From the NCBI GenBank assembly GCA_018402485.1, contig JAGYIY010000001.1:466001-530000 (forward strand): a DNA stretch of 64,000 bases. The letters are read 5' to 3'. Shown here piece after piece: positions 30,013 to 39,613 of the stretch (its first letter is position 1; each line of letters opens with the position of its first letter). This stretch comes from Roseivirga sp. GTDB lineage: Bacteria; Bacteroidota; Bacteroidia; Cytophagales; Cyclobacteriaceae. The notes beneath the pieces are model-generated. The model searched no databases. It was given only the letters and a program-made list of their open reading frames with translations, and was not told the DNA's origin. A program made the position numbers and the translations under genes.

Positions 30013-32559
30013 TTGATCCTTTCCACCATTCATACCGGCATTGGTAACTTAGGCCACTTATTGGTCATCATTTCTTTTGTGGCAGCCATTGCATCAGCAA
30101 TGAGTTACGGTAGGGCATCCCATCTCAACGAAATCAGCACGGGTTCTTGGTTGAAAATGGGCCGCGGCCTATTTTGGCTGCATGGCTTGGCCGTTTTGGG
30201 TACTGTGATTACCCTGTTTGTGATTATCTACAACAACTATTTCGAATACCATTATGCCTGGAGCCATAGCTCGGTCAATTTAGCCGTTCATTACATCATT
30301 GCCTGTTTCTGGGAAGGCCAGGAAGGAAGTTTTCTCATTTGGTCTTTTTGGAATGCACTGTTAGGCTTTATCCTGATCCAAACCAATAAAAAATGGGAGG
30401 CGCCAGTAATGACGGTTTTTGCTGCTGTACAGATTTTCCTGACCTCAATGATTTTAGGGGTGGTTTTGGGAGATATCAAAATCGGTAGCTCACCCTTTCT
30501 ACTGCTTCGCGATGTAATCTCCGACCCCATTTTCCTCATCAATCCGGATTTCGTTCCGGAAGACGGCACAGGGCTCAATCCTTTGCTGCAGAATTACTGG
30601 ATGGTGATACACCCCCCCATGACTTTCTTAGGCTTTGCCTGTACGCTCATTCCCTTTTCTTTTTGCATCGCAGGCCTGTGGAAAAAAGACTACAAAGACT
30701 GGGTGCGACCTGCCCTTCCCTGGACCATTTTTGGCGGGGTCATTTTGGGTACTGCCATTATTATGGGGGCTTACTGGGCCTATGAAACCTTGAACTTCGG
30801 AGGCTATTGGAACTGGGACCCCGTGGAGAATGCCGTGTACATCCCTTGGCTGATTATGATTGCCAGCATGCACACCATGATCATTTTTCGAAAGAACAAT
30901 ACGGCCTTAAAAACATCGATTGTGCTGGTTATCTCCACTTTCATCTTGGTACTCTATGCCACCTTTTTGGTCCGCAGTGGCATTTTAGGGAATACTTCTG
31001 TGCACTCTTTTACCGATTTAGGCCTTTCGGGTCAACTATTGATTTATCTCCTTTTCTTTGTGGGTGTATCTATTTTTATGGCTGCGCGCGTGTGGAAGCA
31101 TATTCCTACCTCCGAAAAAGAAGCCAGCGCTTACTCCCGTGAGTTTTGGATTTTTATGGGCGCATTGACCTTATGTCTTATGGCCTTTCAGGTTTTGGTA
31201 CCTACCTCCTTCCCGGTAATGAATAGCATTGTAGAGCTCTTTGGCGGACTTTCCAGTTTGGCACCACCGGCCAATCAGGTAGCTTTTTATTCCGAATGGC
31301 AAGTTTGGTTTGGCATTGGCCTGGCACTGCTTTCGGGGACAGGGCAGTTTTTCTTTTGGAAGAAAATGGATAAGTCCAAAATCATAACAGCCATCACTGG
31401 CCCTGTTGTGGTTTCATTGCTGATCTCTGCTTTGATCTTCTCAGTAGCTAAAGTCAATAAGCCGGTGTATATTTTGGTTTTGGTGGCTGGCGTCTATTCC
31501 ATAGTTTCGAATGGCAAAATCCTTTTCGATTTACTCCAATCTAAGAGTTACAAACTAACGGGTGGTTCTATCGCTCACATGGGCATCGCCATGATGTTGA
31601 TTGGCATTATGTTTTCAGAAGGCTATTCAAGGGTAATCTCCAAAAACACAACCACCATCAGTAGGGATTTTACCGAGGAGCAAAACTCGAATAATGTGGT
31701 GTTATTCCTCAACGACAAGAAGATAATGGGAGGCTATGAGCTTTTGTACAAAAGAGAAGCCATGGAGGCCAGGGGAGTGCCCGGCTACATTAAAAAATCT
31801 TACCTCAACGACACCGAAGATGCCCATTACAAAACGGCCAATGTGCCTATTGTTGTCAAAGACCAAACCTATGCTCAACCGGGAGACACCTTGTATTTCA
31901 GGAATCCTGAAAACACCTATCACGAGATTCAATACACCTCCTTACGTTCTGGCCGCTCCTTTACTCTATACCCTAGGACTCAGGTGAATGAACAAATGGG
32001 TCAAACCATCGTTTCTCCGGACATTAAAAAGCAATGGAACCGCGATTTATATACGTTTGTGGCCTTGCAATCGGACTTTGATGATGAATTCACGGAGTGG
32101 GAGAAGGAAAAAATGCAAGTCATTCAGCCGGGAGAACAGTTTTTCATCAATGATTATGTGGCCATATTTCAGGGCTTGGAGAGAATCGACAAAGTGAACT
32201 TCGTAACACTAGACCCTGATGATGCTGCTGTAAAGGCCAATATTTTGGTTTATGGAGATGATGGAGACACCTTGAAGATGGAGCCTAAGTTTATCATCAA
32301 AGACAACAATGTGGCCAAACCCCCAGAACTGAATCAGGAGATTGCCTCTCGCATTACCTTAGAAGAAATTAACCCAGAAGACGGTTCCATCGGCTTAGGC
32401 ATTGAAACCACACAAAAAGATTGGATTGTTTTGCAAGCCATCGAAAAACCACACATCAATGTGTTATGGATTGGCACTTTGGTAATGATTCTAGGGTTTA
32501 TCATAGCCACCCGAAGAAGGTACGTTGAGTTTGTAAAAATGCGAGACAAAGGGGTTTGA
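30013..32559 (+). CDS. ccmF: CcmF, cytochrome c heme lyase subunit
   Basis: 848 residues from a TTG start (ILSTIHTGIGNLGHLL). Many membrane segments; the WWD motif GGYWNWDPVENAVYIPWL and the His-containing HPPMTFLGFA and EGQEGSFLIW blocks are conserved. The C-terminal third is a large periplasmic domain (about residues 540-810) followed by a last membrane helix. It is longer than the E. coli protein (about 650), as usual in Bacteroidota. No ccmG or ccmH follows. From 32560 to 32747 I see no gene; a hairpin with arms CAACTAC/GTAGTTG at about 32628-32650 could be a weak terminator. Confidence 0.92.
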   Translation: MILSTIHTGIGNLGHLLVIISFVAAIASAMSYGRASHLNEISTGSWLKMGRGLFWLHGLAVLGTVITLFVIIYNNYFEYHYAWSHSSVNLAVHYIIACFWEGQEGSFLIWSFWNALLGFILIQTNKKWEAPVMTVFAAVQIFLTSMILGVVLGDIKIGSSPFLLLRDVISDPIFLINPDFVPEDGTGLNPLLQNYWMVIHPPMTFLGFACTLIPFSFCIAGLWKKDYKDWVRPALPWTIFGGVILGTAIIMGAYWAYETLNFGGYWNWDPVENAVYIPWLIMIASMHTMIIFRKNNTALKTSIVLVISTFILVLYATFLVRSGILGNTSVHSFTDLGLSGQLLIYLLFFVGVSIFMAARVWKHIPTSEKEASAYSREFWIFMGALTLCLMAFQVLVPTSFPVMNSIVELFGGLSSLAPPANQVAFYSEWQVWFGIGLALLSGTGQFFFWKKMDKSKIITAITGPVVVSLLISALIFSVAKVNKPVYILVLVAGVYSIVSNGKILFDLLQSKSYKLTGGSIAHMGIAMMLIGIMFSEGYSRVISKNTTTISRDFTEEQNSNNVVLFLNDKKIMGGYELLYKREAMEARGVPGYIKKSYLNDTEDAHYKTANVPIVVKDQTYAQPGDTLYFRNPENTYHEIQYTSLRSGRSFTLYPRTQVNEQMGQTIVSPDIKKQWNRDLYTFVALQSDFDDEFTEWEKEKMQVIQPGEQFFINDYVAIFQGLERIDKVNFVTLDPDDAAVKANILVYGDDGDTLKMEPKFIIKDNNVAKPPELNQEIASRITLEEINPEDGSIGLGIETTQKDWIVLQAIEKPHINVLWIGTLVMILGFIIATRRRYVEFVKMRDKGV

Positions 32560-32747
32560 GGGAGTTAGAAATCATGGAAAGGTAGAGCGACCAAAACGAC
32601 TCAACCCATAAACATCTCAACTACTTCAGTAGGATTATGGGGTAGTTGATTTCTCCCTTCATCCTGCTCCTCTGCCTCTTCTTCCTTTCTTGAAGAAATA
32701 ATAGAAAGCAGCCCTCCCCACATGAACATTTTGCTTACCTTTGCGGC

Positions 32748-33152
32748 ATGAAAAGTTTGGGTCACCAAATGCTATCTTCTTTTGTCTTTTCGTTGGTGGT
32801 AGCAGGGCTCTTTTTCGTGTTGCAAAAAGTTGATTTGGGTAGACCCCTTGTCCACGACCAGTTTTGGTCGATCATGGTTTTCTCAGCCCTGTTAGGCTTT
32901 CTTGTACTCGCCATAGCCGATTGGGGCATAAAGCACTTTGAGGCGCAGATGAGGCCTACCGTATTCCTTGGCATTACGGTATTGAGGTTATTTCTGAGTA
33001 TGGTTTTTATTGGGCTGGCCCTCTTTTTGGGTATGGAAGAGCGTGTACTTTGGGTGGTCAATTTTTTTGCAGTCTATTTATTGTACTTAGTATTTGAATT
33101 ATATGCCATTCTGTCTAACTTGCGCGCGATTTCGGCAGAGGCGAAAACGTAA
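32748..33152 (+). CDS. AtpI-like small membrane protein before atpB
   Basis: 134 residues with four hydrophobic segments. No strong family motif, but the position directly before atpB (stop and start overlap by one base) matches the AtpI-type gene of ATP synthase operons, thought to help c-ring assembly or ion supply. A TACCTTTG box (TAnnTTTG -7 consensus) lies at 32736-32743, only four bases before the ATG, so either the transcript is nearly leaderless or the true start is the Met at 32769 (MLSSFVFSL). Confidence 0.65.
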   Translation: MKSLGHQMLSSFVFSLVVAGLFFVLQKVDLGRPLVHDQFWSIMVFSALLGFLVLAIADWGIKHFEAQMRPTVFLGITVLRLFLSMVFIGLALFLGMEERVLWVVNFFAVYLLYLVFELYAILSNLRAISAEAKT

Positions 33153-34198
33153 TGATGAAAAAAAGCAATAAGAGTTTATCCAAAGTATTGATCGCGAGTG
33201 TCTTAATTGTCGCGTTTAGTTTTTCATTTTCGGGTTCCGTTTGGGCCAAAGAGAGTAGCGATGCCACTGAAAAGGAAGGTGGCAGCACAGACTTCATCAT
33301 GCACCACATTGCCGACGATTATCAGTGGCATATCATCACCCTCGGGCACACCCATGTTACCCTTCCGCTACCCATCATCATCTATGAAAAAGGAAGCGGG
33401 TTTAAATTTTTCATGTCCTCAGACTTCTACGATGCCGACCACAATCCCATTGCCCATGAGGGCTATGAAATAGAGCATGGTAGTTTGCATGCCACAGGTG
33501 AGGAACACCATGCATTTTATGATGTATCCATCACCAAAAATGTAGCGTCCTTGTTGTTAAGCATTGTGCTTTTATTGGTGGTTTTCTTAAGTGTAGCCAA
33601 AAGGTACAAGCAGGGCATGGGTGCACCGAAAGGTATTCAGTCCTTTTTTGAGCCTGTTATCGTATTTATCAGAGACGACATTGCGAAAATAAACATTGGA
33701 GCAGACAAATATGAGCGCTTTATGCCGTATTTGTTAACCTTGTTCTTTTTCATCTTATTCAACAATTTATTGGGCCTTACGCCCGGTGCAGCCAACCTTA
33801 CCGGAAACATTGCGGTTACATTGAGCTTGGCCTTATTTACTTTCTTTATTACCCAATTTAATGGGAAGAAAGCCTATTGGACTCATATTTTATGGACTCC
33901 CGGTGTGCCACTTCCCTTAAGGCCGATTATTTTAGTTGTTGAAATCATTGGCATTTTCACTAAGCCCATATCGCTCACCCTACGTTTGTTTGCCTCCATT
34001 ACAGCAGGCCATATTGTGGTATTGAGCATTATCGGTTTAGGTTTTATATTAAATAGTTTGGTGGTGGGCGTTGTAGGAACTTTGTTCTCAACGATCATTA
34101 CCTTAATTGAAATATTAGTGGCAGTTATTCAAGCCTATGTTTTTACATTGTTTTCTTCAATGTATATCGGTCAGGCGGTAGATGACGGGCATCACTAA
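33152..34198 (+). CDS. atpB: ATP synthase Fo subunit a
   Basis: 348 residues. A signal-like N-terminus and a long periplasmic extension (to about residue 120, His-rich) precede the usual membrane domain; this extension is characteristic of Bacteroidota. The proton-path helix contains LRLFASITAGHIV with the essential Arg, and the end helix is VIQAYVFTLFSSMYIG. Subunit a forms the half-channels against the c-ring. Confidence 0.95.
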   Translation: MMKKSNKSLSKVLIASVLIVAFSFSFSGSVWAKESSDATEKEGGSTDFIMHHIADDYQWHIITLGHTHVTLPLPIIIYEKGSGFKFFMSSDFYDADHNPIAHEGYEIEHGSLHATGEEHHAFYDVSITKNVASLLLSIVLLLVVFLSVAKRYKQGMGAPKGIQSFFEPVIVFIRDDIAKINIGADKYERFMPYLLTLFFFILFNNLLGLTPGAANLTGNIAVTLSLALFTFFITQFNGKKAYWTHILWTPGVPLPLRPIILVVEIIGIFTKPISLTLRLFASITAGHIVVLSIIGLGFILNSLVVGVVGTLFSTIITLIEILVAVIQAYVFTLFSSMYIGQAVDDGHH

Positions 34199-34239
34199 TG
34201 CTATGTTTGAATCTTTGTTTCATATATAAATAACAAATT

Positions 34240-34500
34240 ATGTTAGCTATTCTATTAACTGCCGGATATGCCCTTATGGGAGCCGGAATTGGTGCTGGAC
34301 TTGTTGCGATAGGCGCAGGACTTGGCATTGGTAAAATTGGTGCTGCCGCTATGGAAGGTATGGCCAGACAGCCAGAAGCTGCAGGTAAATTGCAGTCAGG
34401 TATGTTGATCATCGCTGCTTTGATCGAGGTAATTGCATTGTTTGGTGTAGTTGCTTGTTTCTTGTTGGCCGTAAACGGTGATATTGTTGCCGCACTTTAA
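34240..34500 (+). CDS. atpE: ATP synthase Fo subunit c
   Basis: 86 residues, two membrane helices with the polar loop MARQPEAAG. The ion-binding carboxylate is the Glu in AALIEVIALFG. The Gln and Glu-Ser pairing known from sodium-type rings is not seen, so protons are the likely ion. A TAtgTTTG box at 34202-34209 might be an internal promoter. Confidence 0.95.
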   Translation: MLAILLTAGYALMGAGIGAGLVAIGAGLGIGKIGAAAMEGMARQPEAAGKLQSGMLIIAALIEVIALFGVVACFLLAVNGDIVAAL

Positions 34501-34513
34501 TGAACCTTTGAAT

Positions 34514-34549
34514 GCATTTTGAGCAGGGCATTAGGCCCGCTCGAAATGC
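34514..34549 (+). promoter_or_regulatory. Strong intergenic hairpin between atpE and atpF
   Basis: Arms GCATTT-GAGC-GGGC and GCCC-GCTC-AAATGC pair almost perfectly around an ATTAG loop, with one bulged A and one G-T pair. No U-run follows, so it is not a standard terminator. It could stabilise the 3' end of the atpE message or limit read-through. Confidence 0.7.
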
Positions 34550-34570
34550 CTTCTTCAAAAAAAAAGAAAC

Positions 34571-35065
34571 ATGGAATTATTAATACCTGACACCGGATTA
34601 TTTATCCTTCAAACCATAGCGTTTTTCATTTTGCTTTTCGTTTTGCAAAAGTTCGCCTGGAAGCCCATTTTATCAGGCTTGAAAGAAAGAGAATCATCCA
34701 TTGAAAACGCCTTGGCTTCAGCAGAAAAAGCCAAAGAAGAAATGGAAGCGCTGCAGTCAGATAACCAAAAGCTATTGGCAGAAGCGCGTGCTGAACGCGA
34801 TAAGATATTAAAACAAGCCATGGAAGTGGCCAACAACATCAAAGAAGAGGCCAGAGAAGAAACAAGCAAAATTTCTGAAAAGATGTTAGCTGATGCGAAA
34901 GCAACCATCGAGATCGAGAAAAAAGCCGCTTTGGCAGATGTAAAGAATTTGGTTGCCCAACTTTCGTTAGACATTACCGAAAAAGTAATTCGCCAAGAGC
35001 TGAAGGACACCAAGGCGCAACAAGCCCTGGTCGATGAGTACGTGAAAGATTTGAACCTTAATTAA
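34571..35065 (+). CDS. atpF: ATP synthase Fo subunit b
   Basis: 164 residues: one N-terminal membrane helix (FILQTIAFFILLFVLQKFAW) followed by a long charged coiled coil, the peripheral stalk. KPILSGLKERESSIENAL is the conserved joint. Nine bases before atpH. Confidence 0.93.
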   Translation: MELLIPDTGLFILQTIAFFILLFVLQKFAWKPILSGLKERESSIENALASAEKAKEEMEALQSDNQKLLAEARAERDKILKQAMEVANNIKEEAREETSKISEKMLADAKATIEIEKKAALADVKNLVAQLSLDITEKVIRQELKDTKAQQALVDEYVKDLNLN

Positions 35066-35073
35066 TCCATCGA

Positions 35074-35631
35074 ATGTCTGAAAAGAGAATTGTATCTAGG
35101 TATACCAAATCATTGCTAGAACTAGCGGTAGAAAGAAATGCTTTGGAAGACATCCATACCGACATGTTGCAAGTGTCGAAGGTGGCTGCCAATAACCGAG
35201 ATTTGAAACTCATGCTTCAGAACCCGGTCATTCCACATCAGAAAAAGGGAACAATTCTCAACGCCATTTTCTCCGGCAAAGTGAATGAATTGACGCTAAA
35301 ATTCTTTTTACTGCTTACCCAAAAGCAAAGGGAGTTTTATCTGATCGACATTGCCAAAGAGTTTCACCATCAGTACAATGTACATCATGGCATTGAGGAG
35401 GCTACAGTTACGACTACTTTTCCTCTTACCGATGCATTAAGAAATGATTTCAAAGAAGTGGTGAGCGGTATTTCCAACAAGAAAGTAGCATTAAAAGAAA
35501 TAATCGATGAGTCGATTATTGGCGGTTTTATTTTAAGAATCAACGACCGTCAAATTGATGATTCTATCCATACAAGATTGAAAGCTTTGCGTACTGCCTT
35601 TTCAAAAAAGCAATACGAAAAAGCATTTTAA
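35074..35631 (+). CDS. atpH: ATP synthase F1 subunit delta
   Basis: 185 residues. RYTKSLLELAVERN at the start, NPVIPHQKKGTILNAIF in the middle, and the family end IIGGFILRINDRQIDDSI identify OSCP/delta, which links the stalk to F1. Confidence 0.93.
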   Translation: MSEKRIVSRYTKSLLELAVERNALEDIHTDMLQVSKVAANNRDLKLMLQNPVIPHQKKGTILNAIFSGKVNELTLKFFLLLTQKQREFYLIDIAKEFHHQYNVHHGIEEATVTTTFPLTDALRNDFKEVVSGISNKKVALKEIIDESIIGGFILRINDRQIDDSIHTRLKALRTAFSKKQYEKAF

Positions 35632-35658
35632 AATATTTTAACATTTAAAGAATAAAAA

Positions 35659-37233
35659 ATGGCAGACGTAAGACCAGATGAAGTTTCAGCAATCTTAAGA
35701 GAGCAGCTCTCAAACTTCAAAACTGAGGCCGAACTAGAAGAGGTAGGAACCGTTTTACAAGTAGGTGATGGTGTAGCCAGAATTTACGGACTTTCCAAAG
35801 CACAAGCAGGAGAATTACTCGAGTTTGACAATGGTTTGAACGCCATGGTTTTGAACTTAGAAGAAGACAACGTAGGAGCTGTACTCCTTGGGGATTCTTC
35901 GGAAGTAAAGGAAGGTGACACGGTAAAAAGAACCGGGCGCATTGCCTCTCTTCAAGTAGGTGAAGGCATGAAAGGTCGTGTGGTAGATACTTTGGGGAAC
36001 CCGATTGACGGAAAAGGCCCCATTGAAGGCGAAACCTTCGAAATGCCGATCGAACGTAAAGCGCCAGGGGTCATTTATCGCCAGCCGGTAAACGAGCCCT
36101 TGCAAACGGGTATCAAAGCCATTGACTCCATGATTCCCATTGGTCGTGGTCAGCGTGAGTTGGTGATTGGTGACAGACAGACGGGTAAAACAGCTGTTGT
36201 GCTCGATACCATTTTGAACCAAAGAGAATTCTACGAAGCCGGTGAACCGGTATTTTGTATTTATGTAGCTGTAGGACAAAAAGCATCTACCGTTGCCGGA
36301 GTAGTAGCCGCACTCGAAAGAGGTGGTGCCATGGATTACACGGTGGTAGTAGCAGCAACAGCAGCAGACCCTGCTCCTATGCAGTTCTTCGCGCCATTTA
36401 CCGGAGCTGCTATTGGCGAGTACTTCCGCGATACAGGCCGACCTGCTTTGGTGATTTATGATGACTTGTCTAAACAAGCCGTAGCCTACCGTGAAGTTTC
36501 CTTGTTGTTGAGAAGACCTCCGGGACGTGAAGCTTATCCGGGCGATGTTTTCTACTTGCACTCACGACTGTTGGAAAGAGCAGCGAAAATCAACGACAAC
36601 GATGAGATTGCAGCAGCCATGAACGACCTACCTCCTTCACTGGAAGGAAAGGTAAAAGGTGGGGGTTCATTAACGGCCTTACCGATTATCGAAACCCAAG
36701 CAGGAGACGTTTCCGCTTACATCCCGACGAACGTAATTTCGATTACCGATGGACAGATTTTCTTGGAGACGAACTTGTTTAACTCAGGTGTAAGACCTGC
36801 CATTAACGTAGGTATTTCTGTTTCGCGTGTGGGGGGTGCCGCTCAGATTAAATCCATGAAAAAAGTAGCGGGTACGCTTAAGCTCGACCAAGCACAATAC
36901 AGAGAGCTAGAAGCCTTTGCGAAGTTTGGTTCAGATCTGGATGCTTCTACTAAACTCACCATTGAGCGGGGTAAAAGAAACCAAGAAATTTTGAAGCAGA
37001 ATGAGTTCTCACCTGTTCCTGTAGAGGAGCAAGTGGCGATCATTTATGCCTCCACCAAAGGTTTGATAGACCGTGTACCTGTAGAAAAGGTGAAAGAATT
37101 TGAAAAAGAGTATTTAACGGTGTTGAGAACAAGCCATAAGGATGCCTTAGACTTATTGAAAGCCGGTAAATTAGAAGATAGTGTGATCAAAACGATGGAA
37201 GAAGTCGCAAAAGATCTTTCCTCACGTTACTAA
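35659..37233 (+). CDS. atpA: ATP synthase F1 subunit alpha
   Basis: 524 residues. P-loop GDRQTGKT around residues 171-178, the region [19 protein letters not shown], and the alpha signature [17 protein letters not shown]. Non-catalytic nucleotide-binding subunit of F1. Confidence 0.97.
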   Translation: MADVRPDEVSAILREQLSNFKTEAELEEVGTVLQVGDGVARIYGLSKAQAGELLEFDNGLNAMVLNLEEDNVGAVLLGDSSEVKEGDTVKRTGRIASLQVGEGMKGRVVDTLGNPIDGKGPIEGETFEMPIERKAPGVIYRQPVNEPLQTGIKAIDSMIPIGRGQRELVIGDRQTGKTAVVLDTILNQREFYEAGEPVFCIYVAVGQKASTVAGVVAALERGGAMDYTVVVAATAADPAPMQFFAPFTGAAIGEYFRDTGRPALVIYDDLSKQAVAYREVSLLLRRPPGREAYPGDVFYLHSRLLERAAKINDNDEIAAAMNDLPPSLEGKVKGGGSLTALPIIETQAGDVSAYIPTNVISITDGQIFLETNLFNSGVRPAINVGISVSRVGGAAQIKSMKKVAGTLKLDQAQYRELEAFAKFGSDLDASTKLTIERGKRNQEILKQNEFSPVPVEEQVAIIYASTKGLIDRVPVEKVKEFEKEYLTVLRTSHKDALDLLKAGKLEDSVIKTMEEVAKDLSSRY

Positions 37234-37242
37234 GAATTACTT

Positions 37243-38115
37243 ATGGCCAACTTAAAAGAAGTAAAAGAGCGCATTGGGTCTGTCACCTCTACCCAGCAAA
37301 TCACCAAAGCCATGAAAATGGTGGCGGCAGCGAAGCTGAGAAGAGCACAGGACAGAATCATTCAGCTAAGACCTTATTCTGAAAAGTTAGCTGCGCTGCT
37401 TGCCAATGTGGCTGATAGCGACATGGAAGAAGGCTTAAACACCTTTGGTGAGGAGCGTGACGTCCATCGGGTACTTTTGGTGCCCATCACCTCAGACAGA
37501 GGTCTTTGCGGAGCTTTTAACGCCAATATTATCAAAGCCACTCGCCTTGCCATTGGCCAGCTTGAAGGGAAAACGGTTGAAATTTTACCCATTGGAAAAA
37601 AGGCTTACGATAAATTCAAAAAGGAAAGCTATCCTTTGATTGATGATCACTACGAGGTTTTCGGTGATTTAACCTTCGAGGCTGTTAAAATGGCTGCTGA
37701 ACACGCCATGAATCAATATGAACGCGGTTATTACGATAAGGTGATATTAATTTACAACGAGTTCAAAAATGTAGCGACACAAATTGTGCAAACAGAGCAG
37801 TTTTTACCAATCGTTGAATTAGAAAAAGCAGAAGGTGAAGAAGCGAAAGCCGACTACATTTATCAGCCCTCGCAAGATGCTATCGTGAGAGAGCTTATTC
37901 CAAAGTCTTTGAAAATACAGTTTTACAAAGCCGTTTTGGAATCTAATGCTTCGGAACACGGTGCAAGGATGACGGCCATGAGCCAAGCCACAGACAATGC
38001 CGGTGAGTTATTAAAAGAACTCAAGCTGACCTACAACCGTACCAGACAAGCGGCCATTACCAAAGAAATCTTGGAAATTGTCGGTGGTGCAGAAGCTTTG
38101 GCAGCGAGCAACTAA
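37243..38115 (+). CDS. atpG: ATP synthase F1 subunit gamma
   Basis: 290 residues. N-terminal MANLKEVKERIGSVTSTQQI and C-terminal ASEHGARMTAMSQATDNA are the conserved coiled-coil ends of the rotor shaft; SDRGLCGAFNANI is also typical. Last gene of the operon: the beta and epsilon genes are not here, as in many Bacteroidota where atpDC is a separate unit. Confidence 0.96.
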   Translation: MANLKEVKERIGSVTSTQQITKAMKMVAAAKLRRAQDRIIQLRPYSEKLAALLANVADSDMEEGLNTFGEERDVHRVLLVPITSDRGLCGAFNANIIKATRLAIGQLEGKTVEILPIGKKAYDKFKKESYPLIDDHYEVFGDLTFEAVKMAAEHAMNQYERGYYDKVILIYNEFKNVATQIVQTEQFLPIVELEKAEGEEAKADYIYQPSQDAIVRELIPKSLKIQFYKAVLESNASEHGARMTAMSQATDNAGELLKELKLTYNRTRQAAITKEILEIVGGAEALAASN

Positions 38116-38139
38116 AATATCGATATTGTTGATTAACTT

Positions 38140-38174
38140 AAGCCTTGATTCTAGCATGATTCAAGGCTTTTTTT
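38140..38174 (+). terminator. Rho-independent terminator of the atp operon
   Basis: Stem AAGCCTTGA / TCAAGGCTT with a 12-base loop followed by seven T. It ends right at the ATG of the next gene. Confidence 0.9.
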
Positions 38175-39008
38175 ATGTCAAAAATCATCTCCATCGTTCA
38201 AAATCTCAGTATCGACATCACCCTTGGTGCAGTGATTTCTTGTGCCTTTATTGCCCAGCTATTGGGGGTACATTTAACCCTTCATATGTATTTAGGATTA
38301 GCCATAGCCATATGGCTGATTTACACCATTGACCACTTGATAGATGCTGGGAAGGCAACCAAAAAACCATCGAACCCACGGCATGCCTTTCACTTTCAAC
38401 ACCGCAAAATGATGCTTTGGGTTGCCAGCGGTGTTTTTATTTTGGGCCTTATCAATGCATTTTTTCTTCCTCAAACCACCCTGTTGATAGGTTTGCTTTT
38501 AGGCGTACTTGCCGGGCTCTACTTTCTGTATCTACACATCCGAAAGCAGCAAGTGTATAAAGCATACCTAGCGGCATTTGTTTATAGCTCCGGAATTTTG
38601 GTAGCTCCGCTCAGTCAATTAGATGGGTTCACAACGGAATTGCTATACCTTTTTGCCACCTTTTTCTTGCTCGCCCTTGTCAACCTTATGCTCATTCCAC
38701 TTTACGAAGTAAAGATGGACGAGGCTGATGCTCAGCCCTCTATGCCCATCAGGAAAGGAATTCATGTCACAGAGCATAAAATACGCATCGCGCTTATCAT
38801 TCATTTTCTGGTATTGGCAGGGTATGGCTCCCATCATTCCCTTTCATTCATCGAAGGTTTGGTTTTACTGCTTATGCCGGTGGTATTATTCCTATTGTTG
38901 TTCTCCAGAACTTTTTTTGCCAAATGCTACCTGTATCGCATTTTAGCCGATGGCATTTTCTTTCTCCCAGGTATTTCTCTTTTGGTCGCTTACCCCCCTT
39001 GCCTATGA
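38175..39008 (+). CDS. UbiA-like polytopic membrane protein
   Basis: 277 residues with about eight membrane segments. WLIYTIDHLIDAGK resembles the aspartate-rich site (DxxxD) of UbiA prenyltransferases, but the usual NDxxDxxxD is reduced to DHLID and a second such motif is not clear (EVKMDEADA is a candidate). So the enzyme class is uncertain. Start overlaps the terminator T-run; the methyltransferase start overlaps its stop (ATGA). Confidence 0.6.
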   Translation: MSKIISIVQNLSIDITLGAVISCAFIAQLLGVHLTLHMYLGLAIAIWLIYTIDHLIDAGKATKKPSNPRHAFHFQHRKMMLWVASGVFILGLINAFFLPQTTLLIGLLLGVLAGLYFLYLHIRKQQVYKAYLAAFVYSSGILVAPLSQLDGFTTELLYLFATFFLLALVNLMLIPLYEVKMDEADAQPSMPIRKGIHVTEHKIRIALIIHFLVLAGYGSHHSLSFIEGLVLLLMPVVLFLLLFSRTFFAKCYLYRILADGIFFLPGISLLVAYPPCL

Positions 39009-39607
39009 AAAGCAATGATTTCAATCGCATTGCCCCTATGTATGACGCGATGGCTTGGTTGGTTTTTGGCGGGAGGTTACTTCGCGCAGAACGCCAAATG
39101 CTCCCCTACCTATCGGCCTCCAAAAAGGTTTTGATGGTAGGTGGTGGAACGGGTAAGCTGTTGCCATTTCTACCAGCGCATATTGAATTGACCTATGTTG
39201 AAGCATCTTCCAAAATGATTGGGCAAGCCAAAAAGCGATCTTCTAAAGCTAGAATTGCTTTTGTGCAGCAAGATGTGCTTCAACATCAAGGAGCATACGA
39301 TACGGTCGTTGCCCCCTTTTTTCTCGATTGTTTTCATCAGCAGAGCCTGGTGCTGGTCATACAGCACCTCCATACGCTTATCCTACCCGGTGGACAATTG
39401 CTGGTCACTGATTTTCAGCCCGCCCAAAGGCTTCCAGAAAAATGGCTGCTAGCCATGATGCACACCTTTTTTAGGTTGACCACAAATCTCCAATCCAAAT
39501 CTTTGATAGACATCGATGGTTGGGTACAGAAGCATGGTTTTGAGCCATTTGAAAAAATAGAATCTCGCAGCCCGCTCTTATTCACGGCAAGGTATATTAA
39601 AAAGTGA
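39005..39607 (+). CDS. Class I SAM-dependent methyltransferase
   Basis: 200 residues from the ATG at 39005, which overlaps the previous stop by four bases. SAM-binding motif I is VLMVGGGTGKLLPFL, the acidic residue after strand 2 is in YVEASSKM, and APFFLDCF and LLVTDFQP follow. NRIAPMYDAM at the start resembles UbiE-type enzymes, so with the UbiA-like gene a lipid-quinone-type substrate is possible but unproven. Confidence 0.8.
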   Translation: MKSNDFNRIAPMYDAMAWLVFGGRLLRAERQMLPYLSASKKVLMVGGGTGKLLPFLPAHIELTYVEASSKMIGQAKKRSSKARIAFVQQDVLQHQGAYDTVVAPFFLDCFHQQSLVLVIQHLHTLILPGGQLLVTDFQPAQRLPEKWLLAMMHTFFRLTTNLQSKSLIDIDGWVQKHGFEPFEKIESRSPLLFTARYIKK

Positions 39608-39613
39608 GAAGGG

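Noticed and set aside
35857..36561. Minus-strand open frame of 234 codons inside atpA
   Set aside because: Antisense to highly conserved alpha-subunit sequence; composition (Tyr, Arg, Phe, Ser excess) is that of a shadow frame.
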